64,000 nt of DNA from Oscillospiraceae bacterium (GCA_910574635.1 CAJTCG010000006.1:149739-213738); one strand, 5' to 3'; positions 53,273 to 62,562 are shown, counted from the first letter of the stretch. The notes: generated from the sequence alone by a model not told the origin. Made by a program: numbers and translations.

Positions 53273-54082
53273 TCAGTCCAGTATCTCCTTGAAATCCTCA
53301 CAGAAATTGGGCCGGTGCACGTCCAGCACCACGGGGAGCTTCCCCTCCGCAAAGCGCTGGCTCAGGCCCTCCATGCCGTATTTCAGCTTGTATTCGATCT
53401 CCTCTTTGTAGGCTGGAATCAGCATGTAGAAGCAGATGGTCTTCCCGTCCCCCGTGGTCAGCTCCGGCACCAGGGAGAGGCTGTCCAGCACCGCGCCGCC
53501 AAACCCCAGGCCGTCGCAGATGGGCGTATAATCCGGCCCGTTGGGAATGGTGTGGCCCCAGCCCAGCCAGGTCTTGTACTCGTGAGGGAAGCGGGCCAGG
53601 AACTTCAGCATCTGGATGGGCCAGAACCGCTCATAGGGCAGGTCCTTGGGATTGCTCCCCGCCTTGCCCAGGTCCCAGTCCCCAGGGAGGAGCATGTACA
53701 GCTCCGCGTATTTCAAATCCTCCCGGTCCGCGATCTCCTCCGGCAGGCTCATGGGCAGATCGCTCATGCCGGTGGTGTAGAGGAGCGTGCAGTCCCCCCT
53801 GGGGGAGTGGAGGACGTGAACGTCGATGTGGACCAAATCGCTGAGGAGCTCATGGCAGACGAAGCCCTCCCAGCCCGGGAAAATCTCCTCCATGTGCTTC
53901 TCGATGGCCTCTGTGGAGACGCACACATCCTCCGGGGGCCGGAAGCCCTGGTCCTCCGGGGTCTGATAGCGGTAAACGGCGGAGCCGCCGGGGGTGTATT
54001 CCTCCGTCTCCGGGGCCGTGCCCTCCCGATGAGGCCGGGCGGGCGGCTCCTTTTTCTTTTTAAACTTATCCAGGAAACCCAT
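53273..54082 (-). CDS. Suppressor-of-fused domain protein
   Basis: 269 aa from ATG 54082, GGAGG eight bases upstream. N-terminal Lys/Pro-rich tail (about 1-30) and a SUFU-type domain (about 60-265, with H-I-D-V-H-V-L and L-L-P-G-D-W). Bacterial SUFU proteins are unassigned; some are polymorphic-toxin immunity proteins, but no toxin is near. It heads the ThrE operon, so a role tied to transport is also possible. Confidence 0.8.
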   Translation of the reverse strand: MGFLDKFKKKKEPPARPHREGTAPETEEYTPGGSAVYRYQTPEDQGFRPPEDVCVSTEAIEKHMEEIFPGWEGFVCHELLSDLVHIDVHVLHSPRGDCTLLYTTGMSDLPMSLPEEIADREDLKYAELYMLLPGDWDLGKAGSNPKDLPYERFWPIQMLKFLARFPHEYKTWLGWGHTIPNGPDYTPICDGLGFGGAVLDSLSLVPELTTGDGKTICFYMLIPAYKEEIEYKLKYGMEGLSQRFAEGKLPVVLDVHRPNFCEDFKEILD

Positions 54083-54152
54083 GACTGAAACCTCCATACG
54101 AAATTTACGGAAACGTTTCTTCTATTCTACTCCTTTTCCATGCCCTGGGCAA

Positions 54153-54181
54153 TTGTTTTTTCCCCGGAGATGCGGTACAAT
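54153..54181 (+). promoter_or_regulatory. Promoter of xth
   Basis: TTGTTT (54153-54158), 17-nt spacer, TACAAT (54176-54181). Confidence 0.6.
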
Positions 54182-54221
54182 AAAACCATCCATCATCCAA
54201 AGATACAAACGAGGTGCTTTT

Positions 54222-54980
54222 ATGAAATTGGTTTCCTGGAACGTCAACGGCCTCCGGGCCTGCCTGAAAAAGGGCTTTTTGGACTTCTGCGCCTTCGCCG
54301 ACGCGGACGTCATCTGCCTCCAAGAGACGAAAATGCGCCCGGAGCAGGCGGAGTTTGACCTCCCCGGCTACACCCGCTTCTGGAACAGCGCGGACAAGGC
54401 GGGCTACTCCGGCACCGCCGTCTTTACCCGGCGGGAGCCTTTGAACGTCACCTACGACTTCGGCATCGACGAGCACCGCCACGAGGGGCGGATCATCACG
54501 GCGGAGTTCCAGGACTTCTACCTGGTCTGCTGCTACACCCCCAACTCCAAGGACCAGCTCCTCCGCCTGGACTACCGGATGGCCTGGGAGGACGACCTGC
54601 GGGACTACCTCTGCGAGCTGGACGCGGTGAAGCCGGTGGTCTACTGCGGGGATCTGAACGTGGCCCACCAGGAAATCGACCTGAAAAACCCCGGCCCCAA
54701 CCGGCGGAACCCCGGCTTCACCGACGAGGAGCGGGAGAAGATGACAAAGCTTCTGGACGCCGGCTTTGTGGACACCTTCCGGGCGCTGTACCCGGACAAG
54801 ACCGGTGCCTACTCCTGGTGGAGCTACCGGGGCCGGGCCCGGGAGAACAACACGGGGTGGAGAATCGACTATTTCATCGTCTCGGAGCGGCTCCGCAGCC
54901 GCATCCGCAGCGCCGACATCTGGAGCGAGGTCCACGGCAGCGACCACTGCCCGGTGGTGCTGGAGCTGTCCGAGGAATAA
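54222..54980 (+). CDS. xth: Exodeoxyribonuclease III (AP endonuclease)
   Basis: 252 aa. N-terminal W-N-V-N-G-L-R-A, catalytic L-Q-E-T-K (Glu33), G-D-L-N-V-A-H (about 145) and C-terminal G-S-D-H-C-P-V. Base-excision repair nuclease. Own promoter and terminator. Confidence 0.96.
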   Translation: MKLVSWNVNGLRACLKKGFLDFCAFADADVICLQETKMRPEQAEFDLPGYTRFWNSADKAGYSGTAVFTRREPLNVTYDFGIDEHRHEGRIITAEFQDFYLVCCYTPNSKDQLLRLDYRMAWEDDLRDYLCELDAVKPVVYCGDLNVAHQEIDLKNPGPNRRNPGFTDEEREKMTKLLDAGFVDTFRALYPDKTGAYSWWSYRGRARENNTGWRIDYFIVSERLRSRIRSADIWSEVHGSDHCPVVLELSEE

Positions 54981-55014
54981 ACGGAGGAGGGGACTATCCC
55001 CTCCTCCGTCTTTT
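54981..55014 (+). terminator. Terminator after xth
   Basis: ACGGAGGAGGGGA (54981-54993), loop CTA, TCCCCTCCTCCGT (54997-55009), then CTTTT. Confidence 0.85.
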
Positions 55015-55017
55015 GCA

Positions 55018-56331
55018 TTACTCCACCGCCTCGTCCAGCTCCAGGGTGACCTCCAGGGTTTCCCCGTCCCGGAGGAGGGTCAGCGTCAGCTTATCCCCCA
55101 CATAGAGGGTCCGCCGGACCCGGAACAGGTCCTGGTTCGTGTGCATCTCCTGGCCCTGGGCGGCGACAATATAGTCTCCCGCCCGGACTCCCGCCGCCTC
55201 GGCGGCGGTATCGGGGTCCACGGATTGGACGAAAAGGCCCGGCTCCCCCGCCTGCACCCAGATGCCCAGCCTCGGCTCCGGCAGGACCTCGCCCCATTTT
55301 AAAAGGTCGTTGACAATCCTCTCCAAATAGGCGGAGGGGATGGCAAAGCCCAGGCCCTCTACGCTGTCCCGGTTCCAGTCGGACATGTATTTGGCCACGT
55401 TGATGCCCACCACCTGGCCCCGCTCGCTGATGAGGGGGCCGCCGGAGTTGCCGGAGTTCAGGGCGGCGTTGGTCTGGAGAAGGGTCATGGTCCGCCCCTC
55501 CACCTCAATGTCCCGGTCGATGGCGGAAATGATGCCGTTGGTCAGGGTGCCCCGAAGCCGCCTGGGGGCGCCGATGGCGTAGACCGGGTCCCCCACCACC
55601 AGCTGCTCCGAGTCCCCAAAGGAGGCGAAGGGCAGCGCGCCCACCGTCATCAGCTCCCCCGGGGGGACCTTCAGCACCGCCAGATCGCTGTCCTCGTCCC
55701 CGGCCACAAAGCAGACGTCCATGGAATAGCCGCTGTCCAAGGTAACATAGCACTCGCTGCCGCCCCGGACCACATGATGGTTCGTCAGAATATAACCGTC
55801 CTCGGAAAAGATCACGCCGGTGCCCACGGATACCCCCTCTCCGGAGAGGCACTGCACCGTCACCACCGCCGGGTTCAGCCGGCGGTATACCTCCTGGGCC
55901 GTCAGCGGATCTCCCTGGGTCCGGGACACGGAAAGCCCCGCCCCCTGGTCCACAGGCCAGCTGGGGATGGTGATCTCCGCGCTCCTCTCATAGATCTCCT
56001 CCCCAGGCCGCGGCTGGTCCCGGTAAATCAGGTCCACGGCCTTTCCCGCCGCCGCCAGGCCCACCAGCACCGCCGCGCAGATCAAAAACTTATAAAGGCC
56101 CGCCCTCCGTCCCCGGAGGATGCCGCGCCGCCGCGTCCGGGAAGCGGCCGGAGGCTTCCGCACCCCGGCGGGGACGGGGCGGCTGTAAATCTCCACCACC
56201 TCCCGGGGGTCCGGCTGCCGGTAGGACGCCACGACCTCCCGGGGGTCCCGCTCCCCGCCGCCGGGGAGGGGAGCGCGGTAGGCCTCCACGATTTCGCCGG
56301 GCAGGCGCCCGGCCTGTTCACGTTCTCCCAT
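55018..56331 (-). CDS. htrA: HtrA/DegP-type membrane-anchored serine protease with PDZ domain
   Basis: 437 aa. Cytoplasmic N-terminus (1-78) with three imperfect copies of E-V-V-x-x-Y-R-x-P, one membrane anchor (about 79-96), trypsin-like domain with catalytic H186 (T-N-H-H-V), D216 (D-S-D-L-A) and S296 (G-N-S-G-G-P), and a C-terminal PDZ (about 340-430). Quality control of exported proteins. Six bases after its kinase gene, in the order regulator-kinase-HtrA known from CssRS-type secretion-stress operons. Confidence 0.93.
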   Translation of the reverse strand: MGEREQAGRLPGEIVEAYRAPLPGGGERDPREVVASYRQPDPREVVEIYSRPVPAGVRKPPAASRTRRRGILRGRRAGLYKFLICAAVLVGLAAAGKAVDLIYRDQPRPGEEIYERSAEITIPSWPVDQGAGLSVSRTQGDPLTAQEVYRRLNPAVVTVQCLSGEGVSVGTGVIFSEDGYILTNHHVVRGGSECYVTLDSGYSMDVCFVAGDEDSDLAVLKVPPGELMTVGALPFASFGDSEQLVVGDPVYAIGAPRRLRGTLTNGIISAIDRDIEVEGRTMTLLQTNAALNSGNSGGPLISERGQVVGINVAKYMSDWNRDSVEGLGFAIPSAYLERIVNDLLKWGEVLPEPRLGIWVQAGEPGLFVQSVDPDTAAEAAGVRAGDYIVAAQGQEMHTNQDLFRVRRTLYVGDKLTLTLLRDGETLEVTLELDEAVE

Positions 56332-56337
56332 GTTCCC

Positions 56338-57792
56338 TCATTTCGTGGTCAGCGAGAAGGAGAAGGTGGTCACGCCGCTTTCGCTGGTGACGTTGATCCG
56401 CTCCTTGTGCTGTTCTAAAATCGTCTTGACGATGTAAAGCCCCAGTCCCACGCCGTCCTTGTCCTCGCTGCGGGACTTGTCGCTCTTGTGGAACCGCTCG
56501 AAGAGCTGGGGCAGCTCCGCCGCCGGGATGGTGTCCCCGCAGTTGCGCACCGTCACATGGGCCCTCCCATCCCGGAGGGTCAGCCCCAGGTACAGGGTGG
56601 AGCCCTTGTAGGCGAACTTGGCCGCGTTTTCCAGCAGATTGTAAATGACCTGGGTGATGAGGTCGTTGTCCCCCAGGACCAGGATGGGCCCCTCGGGGAT
56701 GTTCGCTTCCACGTCCAGCTCCCGGTCCGTGATCTTCTTCTCCATGGAGATCAGCACCCGGCGCATACTCTCGCAAAGGTCAAAATGGGCCCCGCTCCGC
56801 AATGGGTCGATGGCCTGGAGCTGGCTCACGTCCAGCATCCGGCGCACCAGGCGGCTGAGGCGGCGGCTCTCCCCGGAGATGATGCGGAGATACTGCTTCT
56901 CGTTCTCCGGGGGGATGGCCCCGTCCAAAATGGCGTCGGTGTACCCGGCGATGGTGGTCATGGGGGTTTTCAGCTCGTGGGAGATGTTGGCGATAAACTC
57001 CCGGCGCTGCCGCTCCGTTTGCTGGAGGGACTCCGCCATGGCGTTGAAGGAGGCCGCCAGCTCCCCCACCTCGTCGTTTCTTCCGTAGTCGTTCATGCGG
57101 ATGTCGAAGTCCCCCTCGGCGTAGCGCCGGGTAGCCTCCACCATCTCCCGGATAGGCTTCACCTGCCGCATGGCGGTGACGGAGGAGGCCATAAAGGCAA
57201 TCATCAGCACCACAAAGGCCGTCATGAAAAAGAGACCGATGAAGCCCTGCCACATGGAGTCCAGGGAGGCCAGGGTGGACACCGCCACCACCTCCCCCAC
57301 CTGCTCCATGGTGACGGGGTTCACGGCGGCCACGCCCACAGAGAAGCGCTTTTGCGGGTACACGCCCCCCAGGTCGTCCCGCCAGGAGGCGCTGCCATGC
57401 TCCAGAATCCTCGCCGTCCGCTCCGGGGGAACGGTGACGGTCTTCCCGTCCAGGGTTTCGTCGGTGGAGAGGAGGACGTGGCCCTCCGTGTCGCAGATCA
57501 AAAAATGCACGTCGGAGACGATGGCGGCGAAGCTGGCCAGGCGCTGGAAGTCCAGGTCGTCCTGGAGATCCTCTATGTCCAGATACCGGCCGTTTTCCAG
57601 GTAGCTCAGGGAGAGCTGGCTCATAACCCGGGCCTTGGAGGCGATTTCCTCCCCCTGCTGGCCCCGGGCGTAGTTGTAGCTCAGGGAGAAAAAGGACGCC
57701 CCCAGCAGGCACAAGGTCAAAAGCACCATGCCCGCCGTGACGAAGAGCTGCCGCCAATAGAGGCTTTGGGTCCGTTCCTGTATGCGCTTCAT
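56338..57792 (-). CDS. Sensor histidine kinase with extracellular sensor and HAMP
   Basis: 484 aa. Membrane segment about 16-36, extracytoplasmic sensor about 38-165, second segment about 168-190, HAMP (about 190-245), HisKA with I-S-H-E-L-K-T-P-M (His about 272) and HATPase_c with N-box L-L-E-N-A, D-G-V-G-L-G-L-Y. Overlaps the regulator start by 4 nt. The context (HtrA downstream) suggests it senses misfolded exported proteins. Confidence 0.92.
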   Translation of the reverse strand: MKRIQERTQSLYWRQLFVTAGMVLLTLCLLGASFFSLSYNYARGQQGEEIASKARVMSQLSLSYLENGRYLDIEDLQDDLDFQRLASFAAIVSDVHFLICDTEGHVLLSTDETLDGKTVTVPPERTARILEHGSASWRDDLGGVYPQKRFSVGVAAVNPVTMEQVGEVVAVSTLASLDSMWQGFIGLFFMTAFVVLMIAFMASSVTAMRQVKPIREMVEATRRYAEGDFDIRMNDYGRNDEVGELAASFNAMAESLQQTERQRREFIANISHELKTPMTTIAGYTDAILDGAIPPENEKQYLRIISGESRRLSRLVRRMLDVSQLQAIDPLRSGAHFDLCESMRRVLISMEKKITDRELDVEANIPEGPILVLGDNDLITQVIYNLLENAAKFAYKGSTLYLGLTLRDGRAHVTVRNCGDTIPAAELPQLFERFHKSDKSRSEDKDGVGLGLYIVKTILEQHKERINVTSESGVTTFSFSLTTK

Positions 57793-58487
57793 CCTTCGGC
57801 CTTCTCCGCGGCCAGCTCGAATTTATACCCCACGCCCCAAACGGTTTTCAGCGCCCACTTCTCGCTGACGCCCTCCACCTTCTCCCGCAGGCGCTTGATG
57901 TGTACGTCCACCGTCCGGCTGTCCCCGAAGTAGTCGAAGCCCCAAACCTCGTCCAGAAGCTGGTTCCGGGTATAGACCCGGTTGGGGGTGGAGGCCAGGT
58001 GGTATAGAAGCTCCAGCTCCTTGGGCGGGGTGTCGATTTTCTTCCCGTCCACAATGAGCTCATAGGAGTCCAGATTAATGACCAGCTTGTCGAAGGTCAG
58101 CTTCTTGCTGGTGTCGTTGGGAATCTCCGTCCGGCGGAGGACGGCGTTGATCCGGGCGATGAGCTCCTTCATCTCAAAGGGCTTGACGATGTAGTCGTCC
58201 GCTCCCATCTCCAGGCCCTGGATGCGGTCGAAGACCTCGCTCTTGGCGGTGAGCATGATGATGGGGACCTGGGAGGTTTCCCGGATCTTGGCGCAGACGG
58301 CCCAGCCGTCCATGACGGGCAGCATGATGTCCAGCAGAATCAGATCCGGAGCGGCCTTCTGGAACTCCTCAATGGCCCTCCCGCCGTCCCCGGCGATGCG
58401 GACGTCAAAGCCCTCCTTCACCAGGTACATGTGGATGAGATCGGAGATGTTGCGGTCGTCCTCGACGACTAAAATGTTGCGTCCCAT
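57789..58487 (-). CDS. OmpR/PhoB-family response regulator
   Basis: 232 aa from ATG 58487, GGGGAGGG upstream. Receiver with D-D at 9-10, phospho-acceptor about Asp53 (I-L-L-D-I-M-L-P-V-M-D-G), L-T-A-K and V-K-P-F; C-terminal winged helix ending G-V-G-Y-K-F. First gene of the regulator-kinase-HtrA operon. Confidence 0.94.
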   Translation of the reverse strand: MGRNILVVEDDRNISDLIHMYLVKEGFDVRIAGDGGRAIEEFQKAAPDLILLDIMLPVMDGWAVCAKIRETSQVPIIMLTAKSEVFDRIQGLEMGADDYIVKPFEMKELIARINAVLRRTEIPNDTSKKLTFDKLVINLDSYELIVDGKKIDTPPKELELLYHLASTPNRVYTRNQLLDEVWGFDYFGDSRTVDVHIKRLREKVEGVSEKWALKTVWGVGYKFELAAEKAEG

Positions 58488-58727
58488 GGCGGACCCTCCC
58501 CAGCCTGCCGGACACAAGCCCCAACCGGATGGGACAGGCTTTTCACGTTGCGAAAAGCCCGCGGCTAAGCCGGAAAGACGCCCCTTCGGGTTTGCCCGCA
58601 AGGGGCGCACCGTCTTGCCAGCGATCTTCCCGCCGGTCAGCCTTGTTCCATTTCAGGCAGTTTTTTCTATATTATTATAACCGCTCTTCCGCGGGGGTGT
58701 TGAATTTTCTGTAAAGATTCCCGCTTC
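58488..58727. other. Leader region with two hairpins before the CssRS-HtrA-like operon
   Basis: Contains GGCTTTTC/GAAAAGCC (58537-58544 and 58552-58559) and a nearly continuous CGCCCCTT-CGGG/CCCG-AAGGGGCG stem (58579-58590 and 58595-58607), neither followed by a T-run. A minus-strand TATAAT-like box (about 58676-58681) lies about 190 nt upstream of the start codon, so these would be in the transcript's 5' leader. No protein gene is seen. Confidence 0.5.
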
Positions 58728-59885
58728 TTACCGCAGCCCGGTCTCCGTGTAGGCGGCGCACACGCCCCCCGCCTCCTTGGCGGCGGAAAGGAAGGCCCGC
58801 AGCCCCGGGGAGCTGGCGGCGTCCCCCAGCCAGACGGCGGCGTCTCCCCGCCAGGAGGCCAGGCGGCGGACCAGCTCCTGGGCCCCGGCGGCGTTCCGCA
58901 GGTCGTGTCCGCTCCGGTCCAGTTCCGGCTGAAGGCAGCGGAATCCCGCCTCCCGGGCGGCCTGGAGGGACTGGGCCCCGCCGCCCCGGATATAGGCCAG
59001 GCGGGTTTTGCCGCAGGTGGCCCGGAAAAGGGCGGCGTTGCCCGCCTCCAGCTGCTGGGCCACGGTCCGGTCCGGGTCCCCGGCGTCCGCCAAAATCCCG
59101 ATGCTCTGCCCCTGGGCGGCGAGACGGCGGAGGGTGCCCCCCTGCCGCTCCATCTCCTCCGGCGTAAAGAAGAAGGCGGCCCCGGCGTCATAGCTCTCCA
59201 GTGCGTCCGCCAGGAGGGAGGCGCTGGTCCCCGCCTGGAAGCACAGGGATATCCGCTTTCCGTCCAGTTCGGCGGCGGGGTCCTGGGTCCCGGGGACGGT
59301 GGAGGGCCTGCCGCCTCCGCCGGGGGACCCGCCCTCCGGCGCGGCCGCCTCCTTCGCCCGGATATAGTCGGCGTAAACGGAGTTCATGGGATACCGGGCG
59401 GCGTCGGCATAGGGCTTGTCCGACAAGCCGTAGTTCGGCTGGCGAAGCCAGACCATGCTGCCGTGCTCCACCTCGATCACCGAGTACACCAGATCGAAGT
59501 ACCGGGAAACGGTGTTGGCGGGAACGAAGACCGTCCCGTTCCGCTGGATGGCTCCCGGGTAATAGGTGCCGCCGTCGTTGTCCAGGGCGTAGCTGGCGGA
59601 GAGGTTGTAGGTCAGGGACCGCCCGCCGCTGTAGAGCACCAGGCGCCCCTGGTCGTTGTTGAGCACCTGGGAGATGCCCAGGGTCTCCCGGGCCGCGCCG
59701 GTAAAAATAGAGCTGGCGATGTAGACGTACCCCCCGCTCCAAAAGGGCATGGTGTTGTCCGACAGCGGCAGGACATAGCTGCCCACGGCGGTAAAATAAA
59801 CCCGGTCCGCCGCCCGAACGGGGGGGAGGGACAACCAAAACGCCAGCAAAAAACACAAGAGCAGCGCCGCGGCCCGCCGTTTCAT
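58728..59885 (-). CDS. Exported protein with degenerate NodB/polysaccharide-deacetylase-like domain
   Basis: 385 aa, signal peptide (1-25). N-terminal half (about 26-165) is beta-rich, like a stalk/copper-amine-oxidase-type domain (F-V-P-A-N-T-V-S-R-Y-F-D). The C-terminal half (about 205-385) has the strand order of a deacetylase fold (A-G-A-A-F-F-F-T-P-E, G-Q-S-I-G-I-L-A), but the TFDDG and H-x3-[ST]-H metal motifs are replaced, so it is probably inactive as a deacetylase. Function unknown. Confidence 0.65.
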   Translation of the reverse strand: MKRRAAALLLCFLLAFWLSLPPVRAADRVYFTAVGSYVLPLSDNTMPFWSGGYVYIASSIFTGAARETLGISQVLNNDQGRLVLYSGGRSLTYNLSASYALDNDGGTYYPGAIQRNGTVFVPANTVSRYFDLVYSVIEVEHGSMVWLRQPNYGLSDKPYADAARYPMNSVYADYIRAKEAAAPEGGSPGGGGRPSTVPGTQDPAAELDGKRISLCFQAGTSASLLADALESYDAGAAFFFTPEEMERQGGTLRRLAAQGQSIGILADAGDPDRTVAQQLEAGNAALFRATCGKTRLAYIRGGGAQSLQAAREAGFRCLQPELDRSGHDLRNAAGAQELVRRLASWRGDAAVWLGDAASSPGLRAFLSAAKEAGGVCAAYTETGLR

Positions 59886-59962
59886 AAGCCGTCCCTCCTT
59901 TGTAAGTTCTGTTGAAAACCAGTATATTTTATCACACCGGAAGGGGTTTTGTAAATAGCGGC

Positions 59963-61003
59963 TTAACCGCCGTAGGGCTCCACCGTTACCCCGGTGTAAT
60001 AGTGGGTTAAAATCTCCCGGTAGTCCGCTCCCGCCGCCGCCATGGCGGCGGCTCCGTACTGGCTCAGCCCCACGCCGTGGCCGTAGCCGGTGACAAAGAA
60101 GACCATTTTGCCCTCCTGCGCTTCCCAGGTAAAGCAGGCGGAGCGGAGCTCCAAAGCCGCCCGCACCTGGGTCCCCTTTGCCCGCACGCCGCCCACGGAA
60201 ACCGCGGCCACGCTGCCCGCGCTGTCGGCGGCGGGGTCCTTCAGCCAGCTCTCCATGCCGCCGGAGAGGTCCGCCCCGGGAAAGGCGGCCTGGAGCCTGG
60301 CCTTCAGCTCCTCCGCCGTGAACTCCACCCGGCTGTAGTAGTTGGGAATGCGCTCCCCCGGCTCCGGGGAGCTGACGGCCTGGAGATACGGCAGGTTGTT
60401 GACCCAGACCTCCCCCGCCGCCCGGGTCAGCCCCGCGGAGGACGAGTGAAACACCGCCAGAATGGGCACGCCGCCGTAGAGGATGGCCTCGCCGTCGGTG
60501 CTTCGCACCGCCGCCTCCACCTTGGCCTCATAGGCGGCGGCGTTCTCCCCCCAGTTGGCCCGGGCGCGCTCTTCGCCGGTGTACGCCTGGCAGCAGGTGT
60601 GGTCCGTGCAGACGTCGGCGGCCTCCCCGTGGTTCCCGCCGGACTGGAGCTTGTACAGCGTATAGGTCCTGGCGGCTACCGCCTGGGCTTTCAGGGCCTC
60701 GAGCTCAAAGGAGGCGGGCATCTCCGCCCGGACCACTCCCACCAGATAGGTCCCCAGGTCCATCTCCAGGACCTCCTCCCCATCCAGCACCCGCAGGGGC
60801 CGGGCGGCGTCCAGATCGCCGCCGGAAACAGGGGGCGGAGAGGGCTCCTCCCTCTCCGTCTCGTCCACCGGCTCCTCCCGGCCGAAGAGGGCCGGGCGGA
60901 AGGGCACCACTACCACCAGGGGCAGCAGGAACAGCGCCGCCAGCAGCAGAACCGACACGGCGATGGACTGGCTCACCGGGCTCGTCCGTTTGTTTTGTCT
61001 CAT
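59963..61003 (-). CDS. spoIID: Stage II sporulation protein D (SpoIID/LytB family)
   Basis: 346 aa from ATG 61003, AAGGAGGA upstream. N-terminal membrane anchor (about 12-33). SpoIID domain with V-R-A-E-M-P-A-S-F-E-L-E-A-L-K-A-Q-A-V-A-A-R-T-Y (written here in parts: the V-x-x-E-M-P and A-Q-A-V-A-A-R-T core, about 92-115) and C-terminal G-Y-G-H-G-V-G-L-S-Q-Y-G. Lytic transglycosylase needed for engulfment during sporulation; some members serve other wall roles, so sporulation is likely but not certain. Confidence 0.85.
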   Translation of the reverse strand: MRQNKRTSPVSQSIAVSVLLLAALFLLPLVVVVPFRPALFGREEPVDETEREEPSPPPVSGGDLDAARPLRVLDGEEVLEMDLGTYLVGVVRAEMPASFELEALKAQAVAARTYTLYKLQSGGNHGEAADVCTDHTCCQAYTGEERARANWGENAAAYEAKVEAAVRSTDGEAILYGGVPILAVFHSSSAGLTRAAGEVWVNNLPYLQAVSSPEPGERIPNYYSRVEFTAEELKARLQAAFPGADLSGGMESWLKDPAADSAGSVAAVSVGGVRAKGTQVRAALELRSACFTWEAQEGKMVFFVTGYGHGVGLSQYGAAAMAAAGADYREILTHYYTGVTVEPYGG

Positions 61004-61219
61004 AGGTTTCCTCCTTCGTAGCGGGGCGGAATGGGCTTCTTCCACCCTATGCGCCGGAGGCGGGAAACATACCCGGGGTATTGCTTCCGGCCCTTCAGTT
61101 CGGAAGTAATATTTTGGTAAACGCTCCGTATTGCACGCTTAGTATATGCCGAAGCGTACCGGCTTATCGACCGCGTTCCCGAAATTTCCCCATGTCCATC
61201 CGCCGCCGGGAAATAGGGC

Positions 61220-61248
61220 TTGAAACCGCCCGCCGGATTCGCTATACT
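61220..61248 (+). promoter_or_regulatory. Promoter of the aminotransferase-radical SAM pair
   Basis: TTGAAA (61220-61225), 17-nt spacer, TATACT (61243-61248). Confidence 0.75.
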
Positions 61249-61287
61249 AAGCTTTATCGAAACCACCGACAGAAAGGATGGACTTTT

Positions 61288-62562
61288 ATGAAGCCTTACG
61301 CTCAGCTCACTCCGTCGGAGCGCGCCGGAGAATACGCCGGCCTGAAAGCCGAATGGGACGCTCTGAAGGCCCAGGGACGGCAGCTCAACATGGCCCGGGG
61401 CAAGCCCGGCAAGCAGCAGCTGGACCTGGTCAGCGACATTTTCGGCCTGATGCAAAACCCCGGGGACTACGTCTCCGGCGGCCTCGACGTGCGCAATTAC
61501 GGCGAGATGAACGGCCTCCCCGCCGCCCGGCGGCTCTTCGCCGATATCCTGGGCTGCAAGCCGGAGCAGGTCTTCGCGGGGGGCAGCTCCAGCCTTCAGC
61601 TGATGTATGACACCATCGCCAAGGCTTACACCCACGGCCTGCTTCACAGCCCCCGGCCCTGGTGCAAAGAGGAGGCCGTCAAGTGGCTCTGCCCCGCCCC
61701 CGGCTATGACCGGCACTTCCGGGTGACGGAGACCTTCGGCTTTGAGCTGATTACCATTCCCATGACGGACGATGGCCCCGACATGGACGCCGTGGAGGAA
61801 GCTGTCAAGGACCCCGCCGTCAAGGGCATCTGGTGCGTCCCCAAGTACTCCAACCCCGAGGGAATCATCTACTCGGAGCGGACCATCCGCCGCCTGGCGG
61901 CCCTGTCCCCCGCCGCGCCGGACTTCCTCATCATGTGGGACAACGCCTACTGCGTCCACGAGTTCGAGGGGGACTACGTGCCCTTCCCGGACATCCTCTC
62001 CATTTGCGCGGAGGCCGGACGCCCCGATATGGTGTTTGAATTTGCCTCCACGTCGAAAATCACCCTCCCCGGCGCGGGCGTGGCCTGCTTCGCCTGCTCC
62101 GAGGACAACATGGCCCATATGGAAAAGCTCCTCGCCCCCCAGGTCATCAGCTTCGATAAGGTAAACCAGCAGCGCCACGTCCTCTACCTCAAGGACAAGG
62201 CCCACACCCTGGAGCTGATGAAGCGGCACGCCGCCGTCATGGGCCCCAAGTTCCGCAGCGTGGTGGATACCCTGGATAAGGAGATTGCCCCCCTGGAGAT
62301 CGCCTCCTGGCGGCGGCCCAAGGGCGGATACTTCGTGTCCTTCGACGCCATGCCCGGCACCGCCAAGCGGACCCTGGCCCTGTGCAAGGAGGCGGGGGTC
62401 ACCATGACCAGCGCCGGAGCCACCTTCCCCTATGGAAAGGACCCCCGGGACAGCAACATCCGCATCGCCCCCTCCCTGCCCCCGGTGGAGGAGCTGGAAC
62501 AGGCCATGACCGTGTTCTGCGTCTGCGTGAAGATGGCCGCCCTGGAGAAGCTGGGCGTATGA
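61288..62562 (+). CDS. PLP-dependent aminotransferase (aspartate aminotransferase subgroup Ic, PF12897-type)
   Basis: 424 aa, ATG after AAAGGATG. Fold type I: G-G-S-S-S-L-Q-L-M-Y (about 94), N-P-E-G (about 191), D-N-A-Y (about 218), and the PLP-lysine region T-S-K-I-T-L-P-G-A-G (Lys about 255). Transaminates an amino acid, probably aspartate. Its stop overlaps the next gene's start (ATGA). Confidence 0.88.
   Translation: MKPYAQLTPSERAGEYAGLKAEWDALKAQGRQLNMARGKPGKQQLDLVSDIFGLMQNPGDYVSGGLDVRNYGEMNGLPAARRLFADILGCKPEQVFAGGSSSLQLMYDTIAKAYTHGLLHSPRPWCKEEAVKWLCPAPGYDRHFRVTETFGFELITIPMTDDGPDMDAVEEAVKDPAVKGIWCVPKYSNPEGIIYSERTIRRLAALSPAAPDFLIMWDNAYCVHEFEGDYVPFPDILSICAEAGRPDMVFEFASTSKITLPGAGVACFACSEDNMAHMEKLLAPQVISFDKVNQQRHVLYLKDKAHTLELMKRHAAVMGPKFRSVVDTLDKEIAPLEIASWRRPKGGYFVSFDAMPGTAKRTLALCKEAGVTMTSAGATFPYGKDPRDSNIRIAPSLPPVEELEQAMTVFCVCVKMAALEKLGV

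Noticed and set aside
53273..54082. Polymorphic toxin immunity locus
   Set aside because: SUFU domains occur as immunity proteins, but no toxin, secretion or Rhs-like gene lies nearby.
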